From: Methyloligella sp. | GTDB taxonomy: Bacteria; Pseudomonadota; Alphaproteobacteria; Rhizobiales; HXMU1428-3 | NCBI GenBank assembly: GCA_021604645.1 | Contig: BQJJ01000016.1 | Span: 1-47,877 of the forward strand | Length of the DNA stretch: 47,877 bases | Reading direction: 5' to 3' | Shown here: in pieces, positions 25,644 to 34,472 of the stretch | How the letters are laid out: the number at the start of each line of letters is the position of its first letter | Numbering within the stretch: the first letter of the stretch is position 1 | Translations under genes and position numbers: made by a program | The notes under the pieces: model-generated | What the model was told of the DNA's origin: nothing | The model's input: only the letters and a program-made list of their open reading frames with translations | Databases searched by the model: none

Positions 25644-26906
25644 ATGCGACGTGTCGTTGTCACAGGGCTTGGAATGGTATCGCCACTAGGTGTCGGTGTT
25701 GATCATTGTTGGGATAGACTAATAAAAGGCGAAAATGGTGCAAAACCCATCGATCAATTCGATGCGTCAGATCTTGCCTGTCAAATTTATTGCCCAATCC
25801 CTAGGGGTGATGGCGAAAACGGCACTTACAATCCCGATAATTATTTATCAGCTAAAGACCAGCGCAAAGTAGACGAATTTATCACCTACGCAATTGCAGC
25901 TGCTGAAGAAGCAATAAAAGACGCTAACTGGCAATCAAATTCAGAAGAAGAAAGTTTCCGCGCAGGAACGTTAATCGGCTCCGGCATTGGTGGTCTACAA
26001 GGCATTGAAACAGCTTCACTGTTATTTGCCGAAAAAGGCCCGCGCCGTCTGAGCCCATTTTTTATACCTGGCCGCTTGATCAATCTTGCCTCAGGTCACG
26101 TTTCTATTCGCCACAATCTCAAAGGCCCAAACAGTTCTGTGGTCACAGCCTGTTCAACAGGCTCACACGCAATCGGTGACGCAGCTCGTCTCATTGCTTT
26201 AGATGACGCAGACATGATGGTCGCTGGTGGCTCTGAGTCTCCACTCTGCCGTCTGGCAATTGCAGGTTTTGCCTCTTGTAAAGCCCTCTCAACACACTTT
26301 AATGATACCCCTGAAAAAGGATCACGCCCTTATGATCAAGACCGTGACGGTTTCGTGATGGGTGAAGGTGCTGGCATTGTCGTTCTTGAAGAATATGAAA
26401 AAGCCAAAGCACGCGGTGCTAAAATTTATGCTGAAGTTATCGGCTATGGTTTATCTGGCGACGCCTATCATATCACAGCCCCATCTGAAGATGGCTCAGG
26501 TGCCTTTAGATGTATGGAAGCTGCCCTTAAACGCTCGGGCGTTCAAGCAAGTGATATTGACTATGTAAACGCTCATGGCACATCAACTCCAATGGGGGAT
26601 GAAATCGAACTACGCGCAGTTGAAAGATTGTTCGAAGGCGCAACAGACAATTTACATATGTCATCAACAAAATCAGCAATTGGCCATCTCCTTGGCGCTG
26701 CTGGCGCTGTTGAAAGCATCTTCTCTGTCAAAGCCATTGAAAAAAACATCGCACCGCCAACATTAAACCTCGACAACCCATCAGTTGAGACAAAGATAAA
26801 CCTTTGTGCTCACGAAGCAGTTGAAAAGGAAATTAATATTGCCTTGAGTAATTCCTTTGGATTTGGTGGAACAAACGCATCACTTATCTTCAAAGACGTG
26901 AATTAA
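25644..26906 (+). CDS. fabF: 3-oxoacyl-ACP synthase II
   Basis: Beta-ketoacyl-ACP synthase that condenses malonyl-ACP with acyl-ACP and sets unsaturated-chain elongation. I choose the ATG at 25644 (MRRVVVTGLGMVSPLG), which has GAGGGAGGA 7 nt ahead, over the ATG at 25626. The catalytic triad is Cys170 in VVTACSTGSHAIG, His311 in NAHGTSTPMGD and His348 in SAIGHLLGAAG. The glycine-rich C-terminus SNSFGFGGTNASLIF is intact. It has 420 residues. A long promoter region and the acpP terminator suggest separate transcription, probably with mltG downstream (238-bp gap). Confidence 0.98.
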   Translation: MRRVVVTGLGMVSPLGVGVDHCWDRLIKGENGAKPIDQFDASDLACQIYCPIPRGDGENGTYNPDNYLSAKDQRKVDEFITYAIAAAEEAIKDANWQSNSEEESFRAGTLIGSGIGGLQGIETASLLFAEKGPRRLSPFFIPGRLINLASGHVSIRHNLKGPNSSVVTACSTGSHAIGDAARLIALDDADMMVAGGSESPLCRLAIAGFASCKALSTHFNDTPEKGSRPYDQDRDGFVMGEGAGIVVLEEYEKAKARGAKIYAEVIGYGLSGDAYHITAPSEDGSGAFRCMEAALKRSGVQASDIDYVNAHGTSTPMGDEIELRAVERLFEGATDNLHMSSTKSAIGHLLGAAGAVESIFSVKAIEKNIAPPTLNLDNPSVETKINLCAHEAVEKEINIALSNSFGFGGTNASLIFKDVN

Positions 26907-27144
26907 TTGCCTCAATATAACCAATTAAAGCCAAAATTTAAAATTGTCGAAAAATAGACTTATTTTTGGTCCTGACTAACAAAATGGGATAGAATATTAC
27001 ATCGGGCAGTTTTAAAAATTAATCACACTAAAATCATTGTTACAAAACAACTGGTATCTGTGCTAAATAAGCTGTCAGAAACATATCTAGAAGGTCATAT
27101 TAAACCTTCAGTCCAATACCCGTTAACAGAGTTAAGAGTAGGTC

Positions 27145-28590
27145 ATGTCTGTAAACAAAGGTTTTGATTGGGATAATTCAGGTGCAAATAATGGTCGTAG
27201 TACGACCAGAAAACAAGGGCGCCGTGGTTATGGAACAATGCCGCGCAGCCCAGCAGAGACCTTGGAACCAATGCGCGCATCAGAACCCCCTGTTATTTCC
27301 CGTAAAAAAAGAGAATACCACCAAACTCTTGTCTTCATGAGTGGAACTTTAACAACGCTTGTGCTGATCTTTGTTGGCTTAGCTGCCTCGTTTGCATTTG
27401 CAAAATACATGTTTGACAAACCGGGACCTCTTCCACACTCAGACGTTATCGCCATTCCGAAAGGTGAAGGCTTAAGTGCCATCGCCAACAGATTAGAGCG
27501 CAAAAATATCATCATTGATAAAAGATTGTTTAAAGCGGCCGTCATGTATTTCGGTGTTCAAAACAAACTAAAAGCTGGTGAGTATGAAATTCCCAAACAA
27601 TCCTCAATGCGCGAAGTTATCGACCGGCTTCTTGAGGGTAAATCAATCCTTCACTCACTTCCATTCCCTGAAGGAATGACCAGTCAACAACTGGTTGACC
27701 GTATGAATGCAAATACAATCCTCACTGGTGAAATAACGGAAATACCAGCTGAAGGCAGCATGCTTCCTGACACATATCGTTTTACTAGAGGCATGGACCG
27801 CACAGAACTCATAAAACGCATGCAAGCAGCCCAAGAAAAATTCATCAATAAAATCTGGAATGACAGGCAAGCAGATCTGCCAATTAAAACGAAAGCTGAA
27901 GCTTTAACACTTGCTTCGATCGTTGAAAAAGAAACAGGCATTGCAGGTGAGCGGCCTCACATTGCTGGTGTCTTTATGAACCGTTTAAATCAAGGCATTC
28001 GCCTTCAATCAGACCCAACGATTATCTACGGAATTGTTGGAGGTGTTGGCAAACTAGGGCGCGGAATTCGCCGTTCTGAAATTGATAGACACACCCCCTA
28101 CAACACCTATCAAATTGATGGACTACCACCCACACCGATCGCAAACCCAGGCCGCGCCGCTATCAAAGCTGTATTAAATCCAAAAGCAACTGATGACATC
28201 TACTTCGTAGCAGATGGAACAGGCGGCCACATTTTTGCTAAAACTCTCAAACAACACCAATCCAATGTACGCAACTGGCGGCAAATTGAAAAAAAGCGAA
28301 AATTGGAAGCTGAAAAGAAGAAAAAAGCAGAAGAAGAAGCCAAAAAACTTGATGCTGATAACAAATCATCTAATAAGCAAAACGACAAATCATCCCTAAA
28401 TAAGCCAGAGCAAGAAACTTCTAAAATCAGTTCCAATGAAAACATCTTCCAAAATTTAGAAGAAAATAAAGAGGAAGCTGTAGCTTTAAGCGTCCAAAAA
28501 ACACAAAATCAGACAGAATCAAATGAGAATTCATCAGAGAACGCCGTTGTCGCCAATCTTGTGAATATTCCTTTGCCTGAAAAAAAGTAA
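27145..28590 (+). CDS. mltG: Endolytic murein transglycosylase MltG
   Basis: Inner-membrane enzyme that cuts nascent peptidoglycan strands, ending glycan synthesis. A cytoplasmic N-terminus of about 60 residues, basic and Pro-rich, precedes one membrane segment (about 61-86). A LysM-like region follows, then the YceG catalytic domain with ALTLASIVEKETGIAGERPH, whose Glu261 matches the catalytic glutamate, then GVFMNRLNQGIRLQSDPTIIYG and YNTYQIDGLPPTPIANPG. After about residue 375 there is an added 105-residue tail, Lys/Glu-rich then Asn/Gln/Ser-rich and probably disordered. The fabF-mltG-yicC-gmk order is typical of rhizobia. Confidence 0.95.
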   Translation: MSVNKGFDWDNSGANNGRSTTRKQGRRGYGTMPRSPAETLEPMRASEPPVISRKKREYHQTLVFMSGTLTTLVLIFVGLAASFAFAKYMFDKPGPLPHSDVIAIPKGEGLSAIANRLERKNIIIDKRLFKAAVMYFGVQNKLKAGEYEIPKQSSMREVIDRLLEGKSILHSLPFPEGMTSQQLVDRMNANTILTGEITEIPAEGSMLPDTYRFTRGMDRTELIKRMQAAQEKFINKIWNDRQADLPIKTKAEALTLASIVEKETGIAGERPHIAGVFMNRLNQGIRLQSDPTIIYGIVGGVGKLGRGIRRSEIDRHTPYNTYQIDGLPPTPIANPGRAAIKAVLNPKATDDIYFVADGTGGHIFAKTLKQHQSNVRNWRQIEKKRKLEAEKKKKAEEEAKKLDADNKSSNKQNDKSSLNKPEQETSKISSNENIFQNLEENKEEAVALSVQKTQNQTESNENSSENAVVANLVNIPLPEKK

Positions 28591-28715
28591 AAAAAATCGC
28601 AAAAAACTAGCCAAAGGTCTACCAATTGCCACCTTTTGACCCACCCAATTTGGGTTGAGTAAGTTCTATTCCAGCGGTACTCTTTAATAATAAAAAAGAG
28701 GGATAGAGATTAATA

Positions 28716-29606
28716 ATGCCGCTTAAAAGTATGACAGGCTTCTCAAGAGCAACCGGCTCTAATGAAGAGGCTCAATGGATAATTGAATTACGTTCGGTCA
28801 ATGGACGCGGCTTAGACATGAGAGTGCGCCTGCCTAATGGCATGGAAGCCCTTGATAGTGAGTTTCGCAAACAAATCTCAAACAAGCTCTCACGCGGCAA
28901 TATCACAGTTAATTTTAACATAAAGAAGCATCAGTCTGAAAGTTCCACAGAACTGAATAAAAATGCCTTTAATGACCTTCTAAAAGCCGCCAAGCAAGCG
29001 TCTGAAATATCTGGTCTCCCCATGCCAGACCTTGGAACCTTACTAACCTCACGTAACATTTTAAAAGAAGCTGAACGCCAAGAATCAGACGCCAAAACAA
29101 GAGAAATGCACACCCGCATTATGAAAAGTTTTAATGCAGCTCTTGATGACCTAGTTAAGGCAAGAAAAGCTGAAGGAATAGAACTGGGGCAAACGATTAA
29201 AGACCGCTTGGCAACCATAAAAAAACTAACTGAAGAAGCTGATAAATTAGAAGAAAGAAAACCTGAGGCTATTAAAGAACGCCTGAAGCAATCCATAAAT
29301 CATCTGATTGATCAACAAATCCAAGAACTCGATGAAAACCGCCTTCACCAAGAAGCTATGCTAATAGCAACCCGCATAGATATCGCGGAAGAACTAGATC
29401 GTATTAAAGCTCATGTTGCTCAGGCTGAAGAATTACTAGAAAAAAATGATCCCGTTGGTCGAAGATTTGACTTCCTTTGTCAAGAATTTAACCGTGAAGC
29501 TAATACTATCTGCTCGAAAGCAAGCGTAAAAAAATTGACTTATATTGGTTTGGAATTAAAAACCATTATAGATCAATTGCGAGAGCAGGTACAAAATATT
29601 GAATAA
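28716..29606 (+). CDS. yicC: YicC-family endoribonuclease
   Basis: Member of the YicC/YloC family; recent work on E. coli YicC describes an endoribonuclease. Family start LKSMTGFSRATG is at residues 3-14 and the C-terminal signature is GRRFDFLCQEFNREANTICSKA followed by the helical end LKTIIDQLREQVQNIE. A long helical middle (about 110-210) joins them. Length (296) is normal. AGAGGGATAGAG lies before the ATG. The stop overlaps the gmk start by 8 bp, so expression is coupled to guanylate kinase, the usual partner. Confidence 0.94.
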   Translation: MPLKSMTGFSRATGSNEEAQWIIELRSVNGRGLDMRVRLPNGMEALDSEFRKQISNKLSRGNITVNFNIKKHQSESSTELNKNAFNDLLKAAKQASEISGLPMPDLGTLLTSRNILKEAERQESDAKTREMHTRIMKSFNAALDDLVKARKAEGIELGQTIKDRLATIKKLTEEADKLEERKPEAIKERLKQSINHLIDQQIQELDENRLHQEAMLIATRIDIAEELDRIKAHVAQAEELLEKNDPVGRRFDFLCQEFNREANTICSKASVKKLTYIGLELKTIIDQLREQVQNIE

Positions 29607-30255
29607 AACATACACCAATTCAAAAGACATCGAACGTAGAGGGTTAATGTATGTACTCTCATCACCCTCAGGCGCTGGAAAAACATCAATTGCCACAAAA
29701 CTAATCGACCAAGATAAAAACATCGATATGTCGATTTCCATGACAACAAGAAAAGCACGTCCTGGCGAGATTGACGGCAAAGACTATATTTTTGTAAACG
29801 AAGACCAATTTAACAAAGCCATTGAAAACAACGAGCTTCTTGAATGGGCCGAAGTGTTTGGCAATTTTTATGGCACTCCAAGAAAAGCTGTTGAGCAAAA
29901 ATTAGAAAATGGACAAGATGTTCTGTTCGACATTGATTGGCAAGGAACGCAGCAACTCCATGAAAAGGTCGGAAAAGACCTTGTGAGGCTTTTTATTCTC
30001 CCTCCATCAGTTAAAGTCCTGGAAGACCGTTTAAAACGGCGGGGCCAAGACGAAGACCATATTGTTGCTGCCCGCATGAAAGAGGCCGCGAACCAAATCA
30101 GTCATTGGGCAGAATATGATTATGTCATCATCAATGAAAACCTGGATGAGAGCCTGGGTGAAGTGCAAAACATACTTAACGCTGAAAGACTAAAACGAGA
30201 AAGACGTGTTGGTCTATCAGCCTTTGTAAGAAACATGACAACCAAAATGGAATAA
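29599..30255 (+). CDS. gmk: Guanylate kinase
   Basis: Phosphorylates GMP to GDP with ATP. The P-loop SSPSGAGKTS follows RRGLMYVL. The GMP-binding region has SMTTRKARPGEIDGKDYIFV, WAEVFGNFYGTP and VLFDIDWQGTQQL, and the lid segment is KRRGQDE. I use the TTG start at 29599 inside yicC, because alphaproteobacterial Gmk proteins often carry an ERRGLM-type extension. An ATG at 29647 would give a protein 16 residues shorter with AGAGGG only 3 nt ahead. Length is 218, or 202 with the later start. Confidence 0.96.
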   Translation: MNKTYTNSKDIERRGLMYVLSSPSGAGKTSIATKLIDQDKNIDMSISMTTRKARPGEIDGKDYIFVNEDQFNKAIENNELLEWAEVFGNFYGTPRKAVEQKLENGQDVLFDIDWQGTQQLHEKVGKDLVRLFILPPSVKVLEDRLKRRGQDEDHIVAARMKEAANQISHWAEYDYVIINENLDESLGEVQNILNAERLKRERRVGLSAFVRNMTTKME

Positions 30256-30315
30256 AAGCCTCAGGCACAATAAACAGTATATAGATGGCGGTTGAGCTTA
30301 TGCGGATGCTCGCTC

Positions 30316-30370
30316 GGTTTCTGGTAGGCAACCTGAAGGGCCACCAAAAGATTGAATATCTGAAGCACAA
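30316..30370 (+). repeat. Dispersed element downstream of gmk
   Basis: A full-length copy at 30316-30348 contains CTGGTAGGCAACCTGAAG and matches the dusB-leader copies in its GGCCACCAAAA end. A right-half-only copy (ATCTGAAGCACAAAA) follows at 30358-30372, offset by 27 bp, the same offset as between the partial and first full copy before dusB. It lies between the convergent gmk and peroxiredoxin genes, so it cannot be a promoter of either. Confidence 0.65.
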
Positions 30371-30427
30371 AAAAGGACCGCCCATTTACATATGAGCAGT
30401 CCTAAAAAACAATCAAATAGATGAAGT

Positions 30428-31021
30428 CTAAGCAGCAGTATCTTTTAAATAGGCAGCTGTTGATTCTCTATTTGCTTCCATGCCTTTTTGTCCTTGTTTC
30501 CAGTTTGCAGGGCAAACTTCGCCATGTTGTTCCGTAAATTGGAGCGCATCCACCATACGGATCATTTCTTCAACATTTCGGCCAAGTGGAAGGTCATTAA
30601 CAACCATATGACGAACAATACCCTCAGCATCAAGCAAATAGCTCGCACGATAAGTAACACCCGCTTCAGCTAAAATACCAAGCTCAGATGAAAGCTCGCG
30701 TTTAATGTCAGCAATCATAGGGAAGTTCACTTCACCAATACCGCCATCATTAATTTCTGTTCTGCGCCAAGCGGCATGACAATGTGCACTGTCAACAGAA
30801 GCAGCGATCACTTTAACATTCCGTTTTTCAAATTCAGACATCAAATGATTGAAAGTAACAATCTCGGTTGGGCAAACAAAGGTAAAATCAAGAGGATAGA
30901 AAAACACAACTGTATGAGATTTCTCAGCATAATCATGTACATTAAACTGGTCAACAATTTCACCATTTGTGAGAACAGCAGGCGTGCTCACTTCAGGGAA
31001 TTTTCGTCCCACCATAACCAT
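30428..31021 (-). CDS. Typical 2-Cys peroxiredoxin (AhpC/Prx1 type)
   Basis: Thiol peroxidase reducing hydrogen peroxide and organic hydroperoxides. I start it at the ATG at 31021 (MVMVGRKFPEVS), which has AAGGA 8 nt ahead; a longer frame reaches 31066 without support. The peroxidatic Cys50 lies in FYPLDFTFVCPTEI and the resolving Cys170 in HGEVCPANW. Arg126 region RASYLLDAEGIVRH is conserved. It has 197 residues with the extended C-terminal YLKDTAA. It is transcribed alone or after ksgA (157-bp gap). No reductase gene such as ahpF is adjacent. Confidence 0.95.
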   Translation of the reverse strand: MVMVGRKFPEVSTPAVLTNGEIVDQFNVHDYAEKSHTVVFFYPLDFTFVCPTEIVTFNHLMSEFEKRNVKVIAASVDSAHCHAAWRRTEINDGGIGEVNFPMIADIKRELSSELGILAEAGVTYRASYLLDAEGIVRHMVVNDLPLGRNVEEMIRMVDALQFTEQHGEVCPANWKQGQKGMEANRESTAAYLKDTAA

Positions 31022-31178
31022 AATAAATTTCCTTTTAATTGAAGAATTTAGCGCAAAATTAGACAAGTTGATTTAAAAAGACAACCACCTTTTTACAAGG
31101 ATAAACAGATCAAAAGTCGCAGCTTATTGCAATAAAATGAGAAGAAATAAGAGAGACTTAATCGTAAATTTTCGTGTC

Positions 31179-32054
31179 TTAGGACAGATCCTCTAGAGCC
31201 ATCGCCAAACGGCAATAGTCTTGCCATTGAAGCGTTTCAGCACGTGCCGTTGGATCAATTTCAAGCTCTGTTAAAATTGAAACAATGTCTTTTGAAAGTG
31301 ATTTTAAACTAGCACGAAGCATCTTGCGTCTTTGTCCAAAAGCGGCCGCTGTCACTTGCCTAAACATTAAAGGTGAGGGCGTATACTCTAGCGTTTCTTT
31401 CGGACGCAATTGAACAATAGCTGAAGAAATTTTAGGAGGTGGAGTAAAAGCATCTCTTGGCAAACGATAAACAATTTCAGTATCACAACGCCAATTCGCC
31501 AAAACACTAAGGCGGCCATAAGCTTTACTACCAGGTTTGGCAACAATACGTTCAGCAACTTCTTCTTGAAACATCAAAGTCATGCATGCAATCGGTAAAG
31601 GCCAATCCATCTCAAGCCAATTCGTCAACAATACAGTCCCAATATTGTAAGGTAAGTTTGAAACCAGCTCGATAGGACCAGAAAGATTTTCTTCTAAAGA
31701 AAACCCCAGATTTTCAGCAGCCCAATCAACCTTAAGGGCATCACCAATCTCTACAGAAACTGTCCCAGGAGAATGCGCTGCGATTTCTTTTAATATAGGA
31801 AGAACACGTACATCCCTCTCAATAACGAGCAAACGATCAACACCTTCCATTAATAGGCCGCGCGTCAATCCGCCAGGCCCAGGTCCAACCTCAACAAAAG
31901 AAGTCCCAGCGCGGGCATTGGCCAAACGAGCTATTTTCCTGGTAATATTCAGATCAAGTAGAAAATTCTGACCAAGGGACTTTTTCGCGCGCAGTTCATG
32001 CTCATGTAAAATATCTTTTAAAGCTGGCAAATCATCTAAAGCCATATCATTCAT
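31179..32054 (-). CDS. rsmA: 16S rRNA dimethyladenosine transferase
   Basis: Also called KsgA. It dimethylates the two adjacent adenosines in the loop of helix 45 of 16S rRNA, late in 30S assembly. It shows KKSLGQNFLLDLNITRKIA, the SAM-binding motif FVEVGPGPGGLTRGLL (53-68) and catalytic motif IV as NLPYNIGT. GRLSVLANW and FTPPPKISSAIVQL follow. Length (291) is slightly above the 270-280 norm. It overlaps pdxA by 4 bp, the same coupling seen in many proteobacteria. Confidence 0.97.
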   Translation of the reverse strand: MNDMALDDLPALKDILHEHELRAKKSLGQNFLLDLNITRKIARLANARAGTSFVEVGPGPGGLTRGLLMEGVDRLLVIERDVRVLPILKEIAAHSPGTVSVEIGDALKVDWAAENLGFSLEENLSGPIELVSNLPYNIGTVLLTNWLEMDWPLPIACMTLMFQEEVAERIVAKPGSKAYGRLSVLANWRCDTEIVYRLPRDAFTPPPKISSAIVQLRPKETLEYTPSPLMFRQVTAAAFGQRRKMLRASLKSLSKDIVSILTELEIDPTARAETLQWQDYCRLAMALEDLS

Positions 32055-33088
32055 CCATTGCCAGCATTTGTAGAATTAATACTCATTTCAGCTGCCATCT
32101 TAAGAGCTGCTATAAAACTATCAGATCGAGCTTCCCCAGTCCCTGCAATCTCAAGTGCAGTGCCATGATCAGGAGACGTACGTATAAAAGGCAGACCTAA
32201 TGTCACGTTCACTCCATCATCAAAACTAAGGGTTTTAATTGGAATTAAGCCTTGGTCATGATACATCGTAACTGCGGCATCATATTGCACTCTCGCTCTT
32301 GGATGAAAACATGTATCAGCTGAAAAAGGGCCTGTTACATTTAAACCAGACGAGCAAAGTTCTTGAACGGCGGGTTCAATCACCTCAATTTCTGTCCGTC
32401 CAATGGTTCCATCTTCTCCAGCATGAGGATTAAGCCCTGTTAGAATAATATTTGGTTTTAATAGGCCAAATCTATCTGTTAAATCCTTGGATAAAATTTC
32501 GACGGTTGTGCAAATCAACTCTTTTGTCAAAAGAGACGGAACATCAGCTAAAGGAACATGGATCGTAACTGGAACCACTCGCAATTCATCCGACGCCAGC
32601 ATCATAACAGGTTGGCATTTAACCTTATAAAATTCGTTGGTTAAAAAACCTAAATATTCCGTATGACCGGGAAATTTAAAACCAGATCCATATAAACTCC
32701 CTTTATGCAAAGGGGCGGTAACCAGTCCACTAGCAGTACCTTCAAAAATATCCTGCACAGAACGTTTAATGGCCTCAATAACAAAAGGTCCATGTTGTTG
32801 CGATAATTTACCAGCACAAACATTTCCTAATGGCAAACTTTGAACAACAGGCAAAGAAGAAGAAAATGTCTCTAATACAGCTTGACTATTCGCACTCCCA
32901 ATATCTTCAATATCTACTTTAAGTCCTAAAGCTTCAGCTCGTTCCCTTAAAACACGTAAACAACCTTGAACATAAAAAGGGGGGAGTGCTCTTTGTTCTC
33001 TCTCAGAAAAAGCTGCTAAAATAATATCTGGGCCAATACCTGCCGGATCACCAAGTGAAACAACAAGGGGCTTTTCTAATTCAGTCAT
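32051..33088 (-). CDS. pdxA: 4-hydroxythreonine-4-phosphate dehydrogenase
   Basis: NAD-dependent, metal-dependent step of pyridoxal 5'-phosphate synthesis. Motifs: SLGDPAGIGPDIIL at the N-terminus, VTAPLHKGSLYGSG, the metal-ligand segment PGHTEYL with His142, GLNPHAGEDGTIG, and the late MYHDQGLIPIKTLSFDDGVNVTLGLPFIRTS (in parts). Length (345) is normal. It is co-transcribed with rsmA (4-bp overlap) and lies 141 bp after the SurA-like gene. Confidence 0.96.
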   Translation of the reverse strand: MTELEKPLVVSLGDPAGIGPDIILAAFSEREQRALPPFYVQGCLRVLRERAEALGLKVDIEDIGSANSQAVLETFSSSLPVVQSLPLGNVCAGKLSQQHGPFVIEAIKRSVQDIFEGTASGLVTAPLHKGSLYGSGFKFPGHTEYLGFLTNEFYKVKCQPVMMLASDELRVVPVTIHVPLADVPSLLTKELICTTVEILSKDLTDRFGLLKPNIILTGLNPHAGEDGTIGRTEIEVIEPAVQELCSSGLNVTGPFSADTCFHPRARVQYDAAVTMYHDQGLIPIKTLSFDDGVNVTLGLPFIRTSPDHGTALEIAGTGEARSDSFIAALKMAAEMSINSTNAGNG

Positions 33089-33229
33089 AAAAGAGTTTCA
33101 TTTCGCGTTGAAAGGAAAACGATAAAGACAGTAAATCCAAGTTCTATAAAGATGTGCTGTAAGTTTCAGTCAAATATCAATGATAAAACAATATAGCAGT
33201 TAGATTTTAATCCACAGCCTCTAATTCAG

Positions 33230-34327
33230 CTAATCTCTATATTCAATATGGGCATCTTGACGCAAATCACTCATATAACGCTTTGCACGAAGTTGAAAAG
33301 CCTTCTGTCTCATTTCACCAAGGGCTTTACGACGTTTAGTATCATCAATCGCTACCGATTTACGTTCACAAACGGCATACATCTCAAGACCTTTAGAGGT
33401 CGGTTGAGGAGGTGTAATCTGTCCAGCTTTCATATCACCTAAAATGATATTAATGGGAGAGGGGAGTTGATCCAGTGTCTTACGTCCCAAATTTACATAA
33501 GTTGCATTTTTATAAGGAGCAACAAGTGATTTCATATTAGAACAACCACTAAAGCGATTTCTAATAGCATCAGCTTCAACATATTGCTTCACCACTTGAG
33601 ATTGATCTTTCTGACTGGCTACAGCTAAAATAATTTGAACAAGTCTTAATTGAATCTTTTTATTCTGTAACTGCTCCTGATTTAAACCAAGTTTCCTCTC
33701 AACATCACGATCTGAGAAAGAAACATCACGTCCAAATTTACGGCGAACCAATTGCTGCCAAGCTAAAGACGCCCGAATTCTTTCTCGAAATGTAGAAGAG
33801 CCAACTCCTCGAGCAGCGAGTGTTGCATAAAATTTTTTCTTAGCTATTTCAGGCTTATCTTTTTTATTATTACGCTGGGCAATCCGTGTAATTTGCCCAT
33901 CTAAAACAGTATCACTAATAATAATATTTTGTCGTTTCGCAACGCTAATCTGTAATCTTTCATTGATTAACTCTTCAAGAGCCTTCTTTTTCAAACCAGA
34001 AGCTAAACCACGTCTAGCTTCATTCTGTAAGCGCTTAACAAAACGTTTTTGCAACTTCACAACTTCAGCTTTGTTTGTAGGGCGAGCTTCTTGAATATAA
34101 GAACGCCAGCGCTTTTGAGTTGATTCCGATTTCATCTTGGCACGCAAACGCTTCGTCAATTCAGGAGACGACATCAAATGAAGATTAACTCTTTGGTTGA
34201 TATGAAAATCGGTAATAGGACTATCTTCTACCAAAACTCTAATCTTATGTGCATTTCCTGCAAAAGACACAGAAGCAAAAAAGAAAAACGTAAACAACGA
34301 TGAAAATAGGAAATTAAGAGTTCTCAT
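33230..34327 (-). CDS. SurA-like periplasmic chaperone / peptidyl-prolyl isomerase
   Basis: I use the ATG at 34327, where a signal peptide begins (MRTLNFLFSSLFTFFFFASVSFAG), rather than one 11 codons upstream. The mature start KIRVLVEDSPITDFHINQRVNL corresponds to the SurA N-domain (VN..PIT..DI..R). The middle is strongly basic and helical, and FGRDVSFSDRDVERKLG resembles the link to a parvulin domain. The C-terminal part is compact and weakly parvulin-like (VQIILAVASQKDQS to VCERKSV). It has 365 residues. Its position between lptD and pdxA is the surA position in proteobacteria, and it would help fold LptD. I leave the gene symbol open because the isomerase domain is divergent. Confidence 0.78.
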   Translation of the reverse strand: MRTLNFLFSSLFTFFFFASVSFAGNAHKIRVLVEDSPITDFHINQRVNLHLMSSPELTKRLRAKMKSESTQKRWRSYIQEARPTNKAEVVKLQKRFVKRLQNEARRGLASGLKKKALEELINERLQISVAKRQNIIISDTVLDGQITRIAQRNNKKDKPEIAKKKFYATLAARGVGSSTFRERIRASLAWQQLVRRKFGRDVSFSDRDVERKLGLNQEQLQNKKIQLRLVQIILAVASQKDQSQVVKQYVEADAIRNRFSGCSNMKSLVAPYKNATYVNLGRKTLDQLPSPINIILGDMKAGQITPPQPTSKGLEMYAVCERKSVAIDDTKRRKALGEMRQKAFQLRAKRYMSDLRQDAHIEYRD

Positions 34328-34472
34328 ATCAATCCAGAAATAAATAGCACATTCAGCCACTAGCTATGCAGATAAAATTAAAAAAATATAAGATAATTTA
34401 TCTACAAAACAATGTCCACACAATGGCAGGCTTACAGTGACAAGCAAAGACTTTTAACTAAACCAATTGATG

